A program made the position numbers and the translations under genes. The notes beneath the pieces are model-generated. The model was given only the letters and a program-made list of their open reading frames with translations. It had not been told where the DNA came from and searched no databases. Below are positions 1-12,630 of a DNA stretch of 64,000 nucleotides, piece after piece (position 1 is the stretch's first letter; each line of letters opens with the position of its first letter). Source of the DNA: Macropodus opercularis (taxonomy: Eukaryota; Chordata; Actinopteri; Anabantiformes; Osphronemidae). Location: the NCBI GenBank assembly GCA_030770545.1, contig CM061098.1:16954001-17018000 (forward strand). The letters run 5' to 3'.

Positions 1-3000
1 GAGTGATTGGCGTGAAAGCCTCTTAAAGGATTCAGAAAGAATGAGATGCAGATGACAACTGAGAGATGGAAACTCAGCAGCCTGACAACAATACACAGAG
101 GCACACACATACACATAAGAAATCTCATCTCCCTCACCTTCACGCTGACTTAAACTTCAGCAGCTAATGAAGATGGAAGCTGCATCTTCAGCTTTGCTGA
201 TCAATATGGAGACGGTGTGTGTGTGATGGTGATGATCTGCGTTTGCATAAGTGTGAGTTTTTAAGCTGAATAGATCTAAAAAAAAATGTTGTTTTCCACC
301 TCAGCTTACTTTGGCTTCTCTGCCTCAGTAGCTACAGCAACAACTCATTTTCCACACAAAGAAGACAGATTTGCAGACATATGAGACACACACTTCACAG
401 ATTATTTGTGTAGATGTGTGTGTACTTCACAAACTCACATACACAGTGTGTGAAAGATGTTGCTTCTGATTCCACTCGGTTAAAATGACACATTTGTTTC
501 CCTGCTCCCTGGGAACAGGAGAAGGTACAGGACACGTTGGTCCTCAAGTTCAAAATGACTTTTTCACACCATTGCAACAAACATTAGTTTTTAATGTTTT
601 TTTTTCTGTTGGATCCCAAATTATGCCTGATTTTCATGAGTTAGTCTTCATTAAAGTCTTGTTTATTATTACTTTTTTCAGTTTTAAGTTATTTCACTGA
701 CCATTGTTTCCCTTTTTTATTGAACGGAAACCAAATCTTTTTTTTAAAGAGTTTTCATACTTTACTTGAGTTTGTATTTCTGTCAAGTGTTATTTTTACT
801 TACTTTTTTAAACAAATTCTATATTTTTACTAATTAATACATTTTCTGTTTAACATTCATTACTTACTACAAAATACTTACTTACTACTAATTAGCGGTA
901 AAGGCAGTTTGTGGTCACTGAGCCTACACAACCAATGGAAGACACTCATTTGAAAGATATAAAAACAAGATATAAATATCAACTTGATTATGCTGAGGAA
1001 GTAAACAGCTTGGTTGAGTTTATGAAAATCGAGAAATGATTAATCTGAGGCTCACACACTTCAGAGTTAGGGTAAAAAGAAATGATCCTTTAAAGATTTC
1101 TTTTAAAAGACGTCTTTCTGGATTTAAATGTTGTCAGTGGTGTGGTTGTGTGTGTCCAAATACTGCAGATGTGTTGAATGTGAGTAGGCTCTAGCATGTC
1201 ACAGGTGTAGAGTGTGTGTGTTACCTTTCTCACGCAGCCACAGTAAAAACCTTTTTGGACATATTATTTGAAGGTATTCTGCAGCCACAGAGCAAAGATT
1301 CCAGACTGGGGTCGTTCATCCTACTCTCTCCCTCCTCTCACGTCCTGTGACCTGACACAGGCCACCTGAACCTATAAACTAAAACAATTAAGTAGTAAAC
1401 TTTCCTAAGTCTCACCCTTTCCCGGAGGAGCTTGACACCCTGCTGAATGGCAGCCCTTCCCTCTTATAGTGATGCTACTATTTGTTCCTGGCTGCCTCAG
1501 TCTGTCATTTACTCTTTAAGCTGAGAGGGGACTTAAGTGTGTCATCTCTACACCTGTATCTAATTGTCTTGCAGATAATTAGACGTCTTTAGTGGCCTCC
1601 GTAGTGAAGGATTAAACATAATGTCTGTCTGCCCCAGAGGAGCACATCACGTGACTCCTGCAGACACTCTGGCACTAAAATGGAGAGGTGCCGGCATTTT
1701 AAAGTAGGAACAGGCAAATTTACGAACAACTGCCTATTCATCATATGGATGTGACATTCTGCATGGATTGGAAAATCAATAAGAATTCAGTGGTAGTCTT
1801 AACATTTTTATCACCCAAACTGTTGCAGCGAGGTGATTTATGGCTATGATTTTTGGACTTTCAGTGCTCCGGGGCTTTGGGGACTAGTGTGACTGCCTTG
1901 TCTTGTTTTATTTGTCTTGTCAAATTTTCCATTATTCATAAAGTTTCGCCTAATTAATCACTGACGTAAGATAATATTTTGAGAGCTTATCATTTTGGCT
2001 TTTTTATAGCAATAAAATCAATAAACTTCATTAAACCAGTAAAATATCTTAATCAAACTTGGTGGCGACTCATTTAAACTTTAAGCATCTTTGGTAACTG
2101 CAGACAACAGTTTTAGAGCCTCTGAAGACTCTAGTTAACTGAAATGGGCAGCACAATCTGCTGGGTATATTCAGTCTTCTGACAGATTCATGCCGTGGTG
2201 AGGGCCTGCCCATCAGCACTAGGGCAGGCAGTTAGCAACCCTGTTCACTCTGACCATATGTCTAAATGTGCTGTACCTGCACGACGCACTGAGACTCCCT
2301 CATGATGACAAACCAGCCACAGAGGCTGCACAAGCCAAACTAATGTGCAAGCCATGCTCCGCTGTAGTGACTGCAGTGGCTCAAGCTGAAAGGGGAAACA
2401 TTAAACCTTTGTTCTCTGCTGTTTGTCTCTTGATTCGTTTTATTCCGTAGAGCCACCAGTTTCTGTTTAGCCTGCTCATTTCAGAACAACATCATTTGTG
2501 TGTTTGTGTGTCTCACTTTACATCCCAACAAGAATATTGTTATGACTCAGAAAAGATAATAAAAAAGTTTGGCTTCGACAACTGTATAAACCATCATGTT
2601 GTATGTTTTCCATTGGCAGCTGTGGCAATATAATAAGATTATGTTGCTAAATTCGACTGGTTCACTGGATTATACCACTGAGTCCAAATACAGTAATAAA
2701 CTGGACCTAGAAGGTTTCTGCAGAACACCAGAGCTTAGAGAGAAATGATTGTAGGATGAAGGGGGATAAAAGCGAGGGTAGAAGGGGCCAGAGTTCTGCT
2801 ATCAGCCCACAGCCAAAAAAGTCTTATCCGTCTCTCTTCATGTGGGCTATTTTTATCTTCCACCTTAATCCCTCACTCTTTGATGAGGGGGAATGGATTC
2901 AAGATTCTGTTTAATCTTTTTTTTTAGAGGTGACAGACTGAAGGAAAACCACTTGTTAGGAAAGTCCAACCTCATTACTGCAGACGTTAGTCGCACGCAG

Positions 3001-6000
3001 ACGCACACGCACACACAAGGACACGTAATCAGGGTATTAATGCAAATGCACACTCCTCCAGCTGCAAGTATATGAATGCTTATATATTAGGAAGAATTAT
3101 GTAAGCGTGGGTGTGACCATCTGTGTCCGCATAAACGTCCAAGTGTCATGACTTGAAATGTCTATATGCACTTTCATGTGCGTGTGTCTTAGTTTAAGGC
3201 GAGAACAGAGTTAGCACTAAGCTTGTTCCTGCCTGTCATTGGGGCTAATCGTGGGCTTAATGGAGCAAGTGGGGATACGGGTTTGATTTTCTATAAAGAA
3301 AGACACACACACACACACTACATTACATTGGGGATTACAAGTTCTACTGCTTTTGATAGATTGTGACACGACTGATAATAGACTTCTTTAATCTGCATAC
3401 AGAAGATCAGTGATCTGACTGAAAGCTCTGACCAACACAGCAGAGCTCCTCCTTTACGAAAAGTGCAGGACACTTGCATTTTGAGTTTGAGCTGAAAGCA
3501 ATAACATAAAAGGATGTCTTCATTCTCAGATCTACGCCAGCGAACCCACAGTATACGCTGTGATTAAAGTCAGCTGAGCTGAGCAGACGAAGCTTTGATG
3601 ACCCAGCACATGTTGAACTTGCTGCACACTATTTGAAGTAGCAGAGTCGACTCCTCTGCTTGTCCACGATCGAATTCCAAAACTAGTTTCCATCCAGAAT
3701 ATTCTAAATGAATGATTATCTACAGCAATCAGCTGTTTGAGTTTGTCATGTGTTTAGCAGTTGACTTCCTCAAATGGTTCATGGAAAATGAATTTGCCCA
3801 CCCAGCGTCCCTACTGTGCACGTGTTTGTATTTATTGCTAAGTTGTGCCACTCTTGCGTCTCTCAGAATTGTTATTACTATAACAGACAGTAAATTATTA
3901 TTATTTGTTATTATGCTAAGTTTTTTCACAGCTTCATTGTTGGTCACAGGGATGGGAATTTAAAATTCATATCTATCTCATTTACCCCATTTAGGTTTTT
4001 TTTCTTTGTTAATCTATGTTGTATTAAGAAGTGATTTCCCACCCATTTAAATCAGCTGGCCAAAACATTTCCTAATGTTCAGTAATATAGTCCATAATAT
4101 ACGCCAACGGTGACCTCAATAATGAACACATAGTGGAACAGTCACCTTTCTGACACCATCAACCGAAAATCAATGGTTGTATTGGATTCAATTAGACTAT
4201 ACAAGTGTAACTAATAAAGTGGTCAGTGAGTGGATGTTAACAATGCGTTTAACTGAGTCCTTTAAGAAACATGAAGGTGACATTAGTTCATTGCACCACA
4301 TTAAATGTTTAGCTAAAGCCATTGAGATAGATTTGATTTCTGTTTTTGCCTTTTGGTCCCTTCACTGCTACCTACAAAAACTAAAGGTATTAGCTCAACT
4401 TGAAGCTTTTTAGTGAGAAATGTACTGCATCTCTTGGTCTCTTTGGTGGAGACACTGCTACATGATGCTGTTGTTTAAAGAAGATCAAATCTACCAGTAG
4501 GTTTTGAACCTGCCTTTACTTGCTTGTCTTCTCCCACGCAGCCATTTTTTCTGTGTTTACCCCCAACGCATGCTCTACATAACCCAGTTCCTGAGTCTTA
4601 ACTGGATGATTGCGCTGCAGAGTTCAAATGCAGATCATTCGACATCAGTTCAAGGGAACTTTTTCAAAAGACCCTTTTAACTGAGCTTTCGGTAGTACAC
4701 TGGAATAACAGAACAGTGTGAACCACAATTGAAATCTAGAATGAAAAGCCGTCAGCCATCCATCCAACCATGGTGGGTCAGGAGACAGACACTTTTCACT
4801 AACTGAGAGGTCATGGATTTGCACTGCTTGCTTTAATAAAATTCTACTGTCAATCACCAGTGACCACACTGCACAGGAGGCAATGAATCAAGAGGACAAA
4901 TACCCACGTGTTAACTCTGAGTGACAACTGGGTGCTCTGTTCAAAAAGTCAGGAGTTTATTTTATGGACTTGTCTCTACTAGTGAAATCAACAAACTTTT
5001 TGCTGTGTTAAGTGACCTGTAGTGATCACAACCACACCAGATGATTTTAATCAGGCAGATCAACTTATGAACTATTACAGAAAACATGTGTAGGCCCAGA
5101 GTGCAGCTGCATAGGAAAACGTGGCCGTAACCTACAGCCTTGTTTGTTCTCTCCAGCGGCTAATTATGTGTGATTAGTGCACAATCAACTAGTTCCAAGA
5201 TTGACTGAAGCTTAACAAGAAAGAATCAGACTGGCAAATGCTCTTCTGCTCAAAGTACTGGGAATCAATGTGCTAAGTGGCTTATTAGGTCCCTTCGTTT
5301 TGTGTAGATCAGGAATTTTAAAGTAGCCAACTAGCAAATGTGATGTCATAAAAACGTCTTTTCTTAGTACTCTTCGTAATTCTTGCCTTGGCCGTGACCT
5401 TGAGTCCAGTTTTAGGTATTTTCTTGTTCATTCTTCTGTCTTTGAGCAGTTTGTTCTCATGTTTGTTTGCATATGTCGCTCTTTTAGTTTGTTCGTTCAT
5501 TGTTTGATGCTAAAACAGCCACTTAACCACACCAGCATGGCATTTCATCAGCCACTGGGCTGAACCAACATGAACATGTAAGGACACAGGAACCGTCCGT
5601 AGCTGAGTTTCGCAGCTGTTTCTGCTTTAATGAGCCATATTTGTATGAAAACCACCTTTGGTTACCATTTGAAACATGGTGATAATACATGTCCAGTCAA
5701 ATAGTTCTTAATAAATGAGCATTTAAAAGTGTGTTGCAAATTCACTTGACTTTCGCTTTTGCTTAGTTTTGCCAGTATCAGATTTATCTGAACACACACT
5801 GACGTCTGATTATTCACAGCAGCAGGATCCAATTAAACCTGTCTGCTTCACTGTGTGTCTTTTGCCTGGACTGAGGCTCACAGGTCTCAAATGAACTGGT
5901 AAATGTCTGCAGTAAATGATATATAAATAATGTTTTCAATAACATTGGCTTTGATGTCTCTAGGTCTGAAAAAGCAGATGGAAATCTTGGTTCTGATAAA

Positions 6001-7424
6001 TGCTGCTATGCCTGGTCTGTCCTTAGCTAATTAACAAGATCTGGTGTGTTCAGTCAATCAAAAGCAAAAATGATAGTGGAGTGAGAAAGAACTTTAACCT
6101 TCACCTTGTGATATGTCTGAACACACTTCATCCAAATAATCAGCAGATAAAATGTCCCACCCCAGAGGGTATAACACACGATCTGAGCCCCACTTAAGCA
6201 GCAGAAAACCAGGACATATTTTGCTGTCAAAAGAAAAAAGGATGAACTTACAATATGTATTATTTTGGCTGATTTGGAGCCATGACTTCTCCAGGATACT
6301 GAACAATGAATTACAGCCACATGCAGTTCTCACAAATCTGTGTCGCCTGCTTGAGACAGTCCATCTTTTTTGCCATCCCACCAGAATATAAACTTGCTAA
6401 GCTTTGCTGTCAGACATCCACCAAACATGTTCCGGTGAGATACAGCGGCTCCAACAAGCAACCAAACGTATTTGTTCTCCTTGTTTAAGTTCACGTTTTA
6501 GGTCTTGTGACCTGTATTGATTAGTCAGAATCCAAGCTGTAAAATATGACGTTTCATTTATTTCTGATTTGAACTGACTGCAGTTTCACAGACAGATCTC
6601 TCTGCTACTAGACATGATCCACTGGGTTGTGAGAATTCTTAAGAGGAGGTTTTAAGTGGGAATGAAGGCTACAATCAAAAAGGAAAAGGTCATCCTTGTG
6701 TCTGGTTCTGCTTCTTCTGTACAAGCAAGATGCAAAGATAAAAGTTAAATGTCAGGACATACACACATTCTTCTCTCATTTGTGTGACCATGGTGACCAA
6801 CGTCAGACATGGCTTAAAGAAGGGACATCATTTGCTTTCCTACTCCTCCTTCCTCCATCATCTCTGACAGTCCCTAAGTACACATCCTATTAATCCCCTG
6901 TCCTTCCCCCTCCTTGCCTCCCTCTGCGCATTCCCTGAACACATACAATATTAATTAGACGGACACCTAGGTGGTGACAGAGGAGACAGTGCAGCTCCCT
7001 GCCAGAGACCGGTCCCACCGTGCAGCTCAACTTGAAGCAAGTTACAAAGACCCCAGGCAGACGAAATCTCATCTACTGGAATTGTTTCATTTTAATTTGC
7101 TCCTAATTGAACAGAAGTACATTTCTCAGAGCCCCACTGTGTATTAGTTATAGAGGATGGGATGCAAGTATTGAAAATGTGTCTGCCTGGATGTTTTTAC
7201 TCCTCCATCATCTCACTTTCTGTTTGATTTTAACAATAACTTTTTTTGCATTCGTTGGCGGAGTTGGAAATTGAGATTCAAACACGTCCTGTGCCACCAA
7301 GCAGTGTCATTTACTCCCTGAGTCATGGGCTTCTTAAACATTTTTCCGCCTACACCTCAGATGGCGATGGAAAATAATCTGTCTTACAGTTTATGAAATC
7401 CATTTCGAAGCTCAAACTCATCAA
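1..7424. other. Gene-free stretch, no supported feature
   Basis: No open frame here has recognisable protein similarity or a convincing exon with both splice signals. The stretch is moderately AT-rich with short CA/TG runs, for example at 2999-3017 and 3302-3318. A block at about 6880-7130 looks less random than its surroundings (homeodomain-like TAATTAG/CTAATTGA cores) and may be conserved non-coding DNA, but I cannot test conservation. Confidence 0.5.
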
Positions 7425-7560
7425 TTTTATTTATTTAGCCCTGTGTTACAATCACAACTTTCCCTCAGGGGGCTTTACAATCTGTACAGCACACAACACT
7501 TAGAACATATGTGAAAACAGAGTAGAACAGAAAATTAAAACTTTTAAATCCAAGAGACAG
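7425..7560 (+). repeat. Fragment of a dispersed teleost repeat
   Basis: The run around 7424-7503 (TTTATTTAGCCC, then CAGGGGGCTTTACAATCTGT, then ACAGCACACAACA) matches my memory of a very common dispersed repeat in fish genomes. The family name is uncertain. The edges are approximate. Confidence 0.45.
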
Positions 7561-8930
7561 TCCAGCAACGACACGTTTGCTTTCCAGTCAATCTATAGCT
7601 TTATCTATGCTGTCAAAAGCCACGCGGCGCTTCTCTTACTCCATCGCATTGAGAAGTAGAGACGCTGACTCAGTGCTGGCTCCAAACAAGCCTTCCACAG
7701 CCTAAAACACACGTAAAAGCCAAATGAAATGTCACTGCCAGTCCGTGTGAACGCCTGTGAAGGTTATTTGATGCGTGTGAAAGTGTGGGTGTGTGACCAG
7801 CTCCGTACCAATCAAGTTGTGTGAGGAGGTGTGGAGAAGGCCGTCGTCTTAATCGCTATGGCGGAGAGCCCTTTGGCTCCTCTGCAGCACCCGCACCAGC
7901 AGAAACCTGTCAATCAAAGCATCCAGCGCTGCAGCGGCTCTCACCTGCTTTCTCCATAAGCTCATTTGCTGCTTCGGTCCCATTTTTTGGCCTTATCTTT
8001 TGTCACCAAACCCATTTTTATGAACAGCGGCTCAAGGCATAGACAGAGTGAGAAGACAGTCCAGTATGGATGATGTAAAGCTGTTGAACTCATCAGAGCA
8101 TGTCCTGGGGTGGGGTTTAGCTCAGCCTGAAGCTGGGATGAGTGTTATTAGCAGGCTGCTCTGAGCTGTAAACTGTGAAAGACCTCTCTGTCATGCCACA
8201 CGTTCGGTTTCTCATGTTTCATATTCAAAACAACCTGGTAATGAAGCTGAACTGTTATCTTTGTCTTCTTCTGTGGTGCAAATTCAGGGGCAATAGCTGT
8301 GTGTGGTTCTTGAGTTCAGCTATTGTGTATTTTTATTGGTGGGTTTACCTGCTTGTGGGTCTATAACAGCTTAGCACAGCAGCCCTGTCAGTAACAATAA
8401 CCCGAGGTTGCAGATGTTATACCAAACTATTGTGGTGAAAATGTTTGATTCTGAAGGCGATGAAGCTGTTTCACATTCCAACCTTCAACAAACAATGTGA
8501 GTTACAATAAATGTCCTTCATACGTAGTTCATAAATACATATGTAACCCAAACTAGAGCTGCTCCTTTTGACACAAGAGCAAGTTGAGGGGGTTTGGGAA
8601 TGTGTCTGATTGGCTGACTGACGGTCAGCGTATTACGTCACTTCCTGTCACGAGGTTTGTTGCTGGTTGCAGCAGCGTTTTGTTAACAACTTATGTCCTC
8701 ACTTTGATCTCTTCGCTGTTGTTTTCTAACTTGTTAGTGCATAACGTTCGCAAAACACGCTTGTAACACTCAAGCAGCTTCTTAACCTTTCATCAACCCT
8801 TGTGGCGGCTTCGAGGGGTCAAAACGACAATGCTGTCTGTGGGAGGACAGCATGACACAGTCATCCAATCAGCCTAACATGTAGTTAGAAAACTCTAAAT
8901 TCCCCATAGGTTGCGTGACTGGTTGTGCGT
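7561..8930. other. Gene-free stretch
   Basis: Nothing supportable was seen. Short open frames (for example 7821-8042) have no recognisable similarity and no splice context that makes them convincing. Confidence 0.4.
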
Positions 8931-9030
8931 CTATATGTGTGGCCCTGCGAACCCTGGCGACCTGTCCTCTCCAGGCTCCAACACACCCACGACCCCTACG
9001 GGGAAGAAGCGGTGGAAGATGAATGTATTG
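8931..9030 (+). repeat. Teleost dispersed repeat fragment, copy 1
   Basis: GGCGACCTGTCC at about 8957, then CCAGGCTCCAACAC, CCACGACCCCTACGGGGAAG and AAGCGGTGGAAGATGAATG, is the 3' part of a very abundant teleost interspersed repeat, probably a LINE-type 3' end. Two further fragments lie at 12481-12630 (opposite orientation) and 37372-37545. The family assignment is from memory. Confidence 0.6.
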
Positions 9031-9282
9031 ATACGCAGCGAGTCATACTGCTGGAAGGCAATTCTGAAGCTGGTGTCACCTTCATTTCTGGTAACATGGT
9101 AACATAACAAAATAGATGCCATGAGGAATCCACATCAGGCACGTACCTCTTATACTGTACTGTCATTGTATCTTATTGTAACAATAAGATAAAAAATTTT
9201 AAATGCAGCACGACAAGCTCATATGATCATTTGTTTGCCATGACATAACTTGTTACATCTACATGACGCAATACCTGGACCT

Positions 9283-10004
9283 TACTCTACTCTACTCTAC
9301 TCTACTCTACTCTACTCTACTCTACTCTACTCTACTCTACTCTACTCAACTCTACTCTACTCTACTCCACTCCACTCTACTCCACTCCACTCTACTCTAC
9401 TCCACTTTACTCTACTCTACTCTACTCTACTCTACTCTACTCTACTCTACTCTACTCTACTCTACTCTACTTTACTCTACTCCACTTTACTCTACTCTAC
9501 TCTACTCTACTCTACTCAACTTTACTCTACTCTACTCTACTCTACTCTACTCTACTCTACTCCACTTTACTCTACTCTACTCTACTCTACTCTACTCAAC
9601 TTTACTCTACTCCACTCTACTCTACTCTACTCTACTCTACTCTACTCCACTTTACTCTACTCTACTCTACTCTACTCCACTTTACTCTACTCTACTCTAC
9701 TCTACTCTACTCAACTTTACTCTACTCTACTCTACTCTACTCCACTTTACTCTACTCTACTCTACTCTACTCAACTTTACTCTACTCCACTCTACTCTAC
9801 TCTACTCTACTCTACTCTACTCTACTCCACTTTACTCTACTCTACTCTACTCAACTTTACTCCACTCTACTCCACTTTACTCTACTCCACTTTACTCTAC
9901 TCCACTTTACTCCACTCTACTCCACTTTACTCTACTCTACTCTACTCTACTCCACTCCACTCCACTCCACTCCACTCCACTCCACTCCACTCTACTCTAC
10001 TCTA
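9283..10004. repeat. Pentanucleotide (TCTAC)n satellite-like array
   Basis: About 722 bp, roughly 144 units of TCTAC with single-base variants TCCAC, TTTAC and TCAAC. The plus strand contains no G in the array, so strand composition is extremely skewed. The variants are not random. TCAAC is usually followed by TTTAC, and TCCAC is often followed by TTTAC. The last 60 bases are mainly TCCAC. The long Tyr-Ser-Thr-Leu open frames here are a by-product of the repeat and are not genes. Confidence 0.97.
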
Positions 10005-11037
10005 GAATTATACAGTGTAGTTTTGTTTTATTAAGGTTTATCTGTATTTGCATTTATTTTATTTTCTCCAGCTACGCCCCATGTCTCCAACCTCTCCCAC
10101 TTCCTGATTGTCTCCTCTCATCATCTAAGTCTTGTTTGACCATGTTAGGAAAGCCATGTCTGTGACCATGTTACATGCTTAATGTTATCATATTAGTCTT
10201 TTAGTTTTTAATTCTCGTTACTTTGGTTTTCCCACTGAGCCGTTTTGCCCTTTTGTGGTAGACCGGGATACTCTCTTGTTAAAACTATCTGCAGGTGTAA
10301 ACATATGGTTAAAACAGAAAACTGAATAAAAGAGATGCACAAACAAACGGTGATAAAGCAGCTTTTCCCTGGCTTCCTCTCGCTCCATGAGTTGTCAGTA
10401 AACAGAGCCTGTTCTGTAATATTTGTCCTTATTCATTGCCACGAAGAGCCCAGTCTAGGCTTCGATCTTTTCAGGTATGACTCATCACCTACTGCACAGC
10501 TTCAGATTCCATTGTTCTTATAACTAATTAAAAAGCGCTTTGCAGAGACCGTGCTGCCTGGCCATCCATCACCGACTACAACACCTGCACGGTACTGTAC
10601 TTTACAATACAAGAAGAGGTAATGATAGAGACGCACCCCCCACTGTGCCCATAGTCCTCAATTACCTTCTCTGCAAGTGTGAGGAAATACGAAGGATGGG
10701 AGCACTAAACTTAATTAGGTGCAATAGATGTGTTTTATGATGTTTTGATAATAAAAATGAAAGAACATCTTTATTGGTGCAGACATTTTTAATAGTTTTC
10801 AAAACAGTAGTAGTTACAGTTATAGGTAAATTTGTGCTTAATTTCATATTATTGTAGTTAGTAACCCATCAGTGCATCATCAAAGATGTCATTACAGTAA
10901 TTATGATCTTCAAAACATTGAGTTTAAATTTGATATTACATGGATTTCTGCATCAATTGGTTGTCACAACAATAGAAAAACACAGTCTGATTGAACTAAT
11001 ACTGCACAAACATTATGTGTTTTCATGTTTTTATATA
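10005..11037. other. Gene-free stretch
   Basis: No supportable gene. The segment 10540-10730 has some exon-like or conserved-element-like texture, but no frame is recognisable. Confidence 0.4.
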
Positions 11038-11437
11038 TACAGCTGTCCTGCCCTATAAACACACAGCAGGTTAGAGTTTACTGTTCTCAAGAAGCTTTGC
11101 CGGATGTGAACCATGTCTCACACTAAAGAGCTCTCAGAAGACGTACGGTCAAGAATTGTTGACTTGCATGAAGCTGGAAAGGTTTACAACAGTATCTGTT
11201 AAAGCCTTGATGTTCATGTGTCCACGGTGAAACAGACTGAGGTTCAGCTCTGTAGCTACTCTCCCTGGGCCTGGTCGTCCTGGAAAGATGACACAGCACA
11301 GAATAAGGGAAGAAGAATCCAAGAGAGGCAGCTAAAGATTTTTGTACTGTGACTTTGATGAAGATCAGAACACGCCTTGTGACCAATTTATGTAGAAATC
11401 CATGTAATGTAAAAGGCTCACATACTTTTTCTTCCAA
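11038..11437 (+). mobile_element. Internally deleted Tc1/mariner-like transposon remnant
   Basis: From the ATG at 11113 the plus strand encodes a Tc1-type transposase N-terminus: a KELSEDVRSRIVDLHEAGK stretch typical of the first helix-turn-helix. An in-frame TAA follows after about 30 codons. The sequence then jumps to what resembles the element's 3' end (GACCAATTTATG, AGAAATCCATGTAAT, AGGCTCACATACTTTTTCTT, CCAACTGTA), so the catalytic DDE part is missing. The 5' inverted repeat is not recognisable. A minus-strand open frame at 11123-11437 is only a shadow of this remnant. Confidence 0.75.
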
Positions 11438-12480
11438 CTGTACACAACAGCGTTTGTTATCTCATTATGAGCGGTCGTCTCGCTCTGAGTTGTGATGATT
11501 AAAAGAACTTTGCTTATATTTAGCATTCAGGGAGAATATGTGCATGTTTGTGCGCTGCGTCCTCATGCCGCGCCGGTGGAGCAGCGGTTCAGTCTGCCAC
11601 CTGACATCTGGTATCCTCGCACAGAAATATGCGGGGGAGACCTGTACATACTGTAGGAAAGGCCTTCCCGTGTGCAGCCTCTGTGTATCACGTGCACAGC
11701 TCTTGGGATTTTACTAGTGTTCTAACGGAAGATGTAACAAGAGAGAGAGAGAAATTAAGGTCTTCGCCACTGACCTTGCAGATTGGCACCAAGAGGGGAA
11801 GTGAAGCAACATTGGTATTTAGGAGCTCAACAGTGCCACAGGGGTAGTCATTTATTGTGTGTGTGTGTAAGCATTCACCCATCTGTTGTGTCCACCCCAA
11901 GGATAACAGCAGCAGCCAGTTCCAATGCTCGCACACACACAGACGCACACACACACACACACACACACAGACGGAGGGAGAGGATGGGTACACAGAAACA
12001 AATTCACAGATTGTGTTTATGATGAAACTGTGATAATTAAACATCTTTGAAGGAACTCATAGATGTGAGAGCAGTAAATAAAAACACAGCAGCCCTGGAG
12101 CAAAGGGAATGTTGTGCTCTGGAACATTTCTACAGGGCAGGTGTAATGATGTTAAACATTAAATAGATGCGTTTGTTCATTAACATAAAAACGAACGAAC
12201 AGTACAGTGTGTGGTACACTGTGTGTCATTACACTTTCATTTTTTTCTTTCTTTGAGGCCCAGGCCAGACAGGACGCCTGTGGCAGAGGCCTGTATCAGA
12301 TGCAAGGCAACATCTCTCCTTCAGCCGCCCGGTGTCTCCAGGCAGTGCCTTGCACAACGAGGTTTGGACACACAAGCGCTTGGGTGGGCCTTCTCTCAAG
12401 CAGCGTGTTGTTCCATCAGAGCCCACAACATGCATGAACACGAACTGACAAATGACAAATGCACGCAATGAGTTACATCA
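11438..12480. other. Gene-free stretch with a CA microsatellite
   Basis: A TG/CA microsatellite lies at about 11931-11970 (interrupted, mainly ACACAC). No supportable gene was seen. Confidence 0.5.
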
Positions 12481-12630
12481 GGGGGGAGGCGGGGTTCACC
12501 TTGGACAGGTCGACAGCCACTCACAGCTACAGACCGTTTAGATGCACCTGACTGCATGTCTTTAGACTGTGGGAGGAACGCAGAGAAGACCCACACAGAC
12601 ACGGAGAGAACATGTCGACTGCACACAGAC
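12481..12630 (-). repeat. Teleost dispersed repeat fragment, copy 2
   Basis: GGGTTCACCTTGGACAGGTCG, CTGCATGTCTTTAGACTGTG, GGAGGAACGCAGAGAAGACC, CACACAGACACGGAGAGAAC and ATG belong to the same abundant teleost repeat as 8931-9030 and 37372-37545, but in the opposite orientation. The boundaries are approximate. Confidence 0.65.

Noticed and set aside
9283..10004. Regularly repeated units suggestive of a CRISPR-like array
   Set aside because: The unit is 5 bp with no spacers, in a vertebrate genome. It is a simple satellite.
9250..10165. Two overlapping long plus-strand ORFs (251 and 300 codons) rich in Tyr-Ser-Thr-Leu
   Set aside because: They are translations of the (TCTAC)n repeat, which lacks stop codons in every plus frame.
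11123..11437. 104-codon minus-strand ORF
   Set aside because: It is antisense to the Tc1-like transposase remnant and has no own support.
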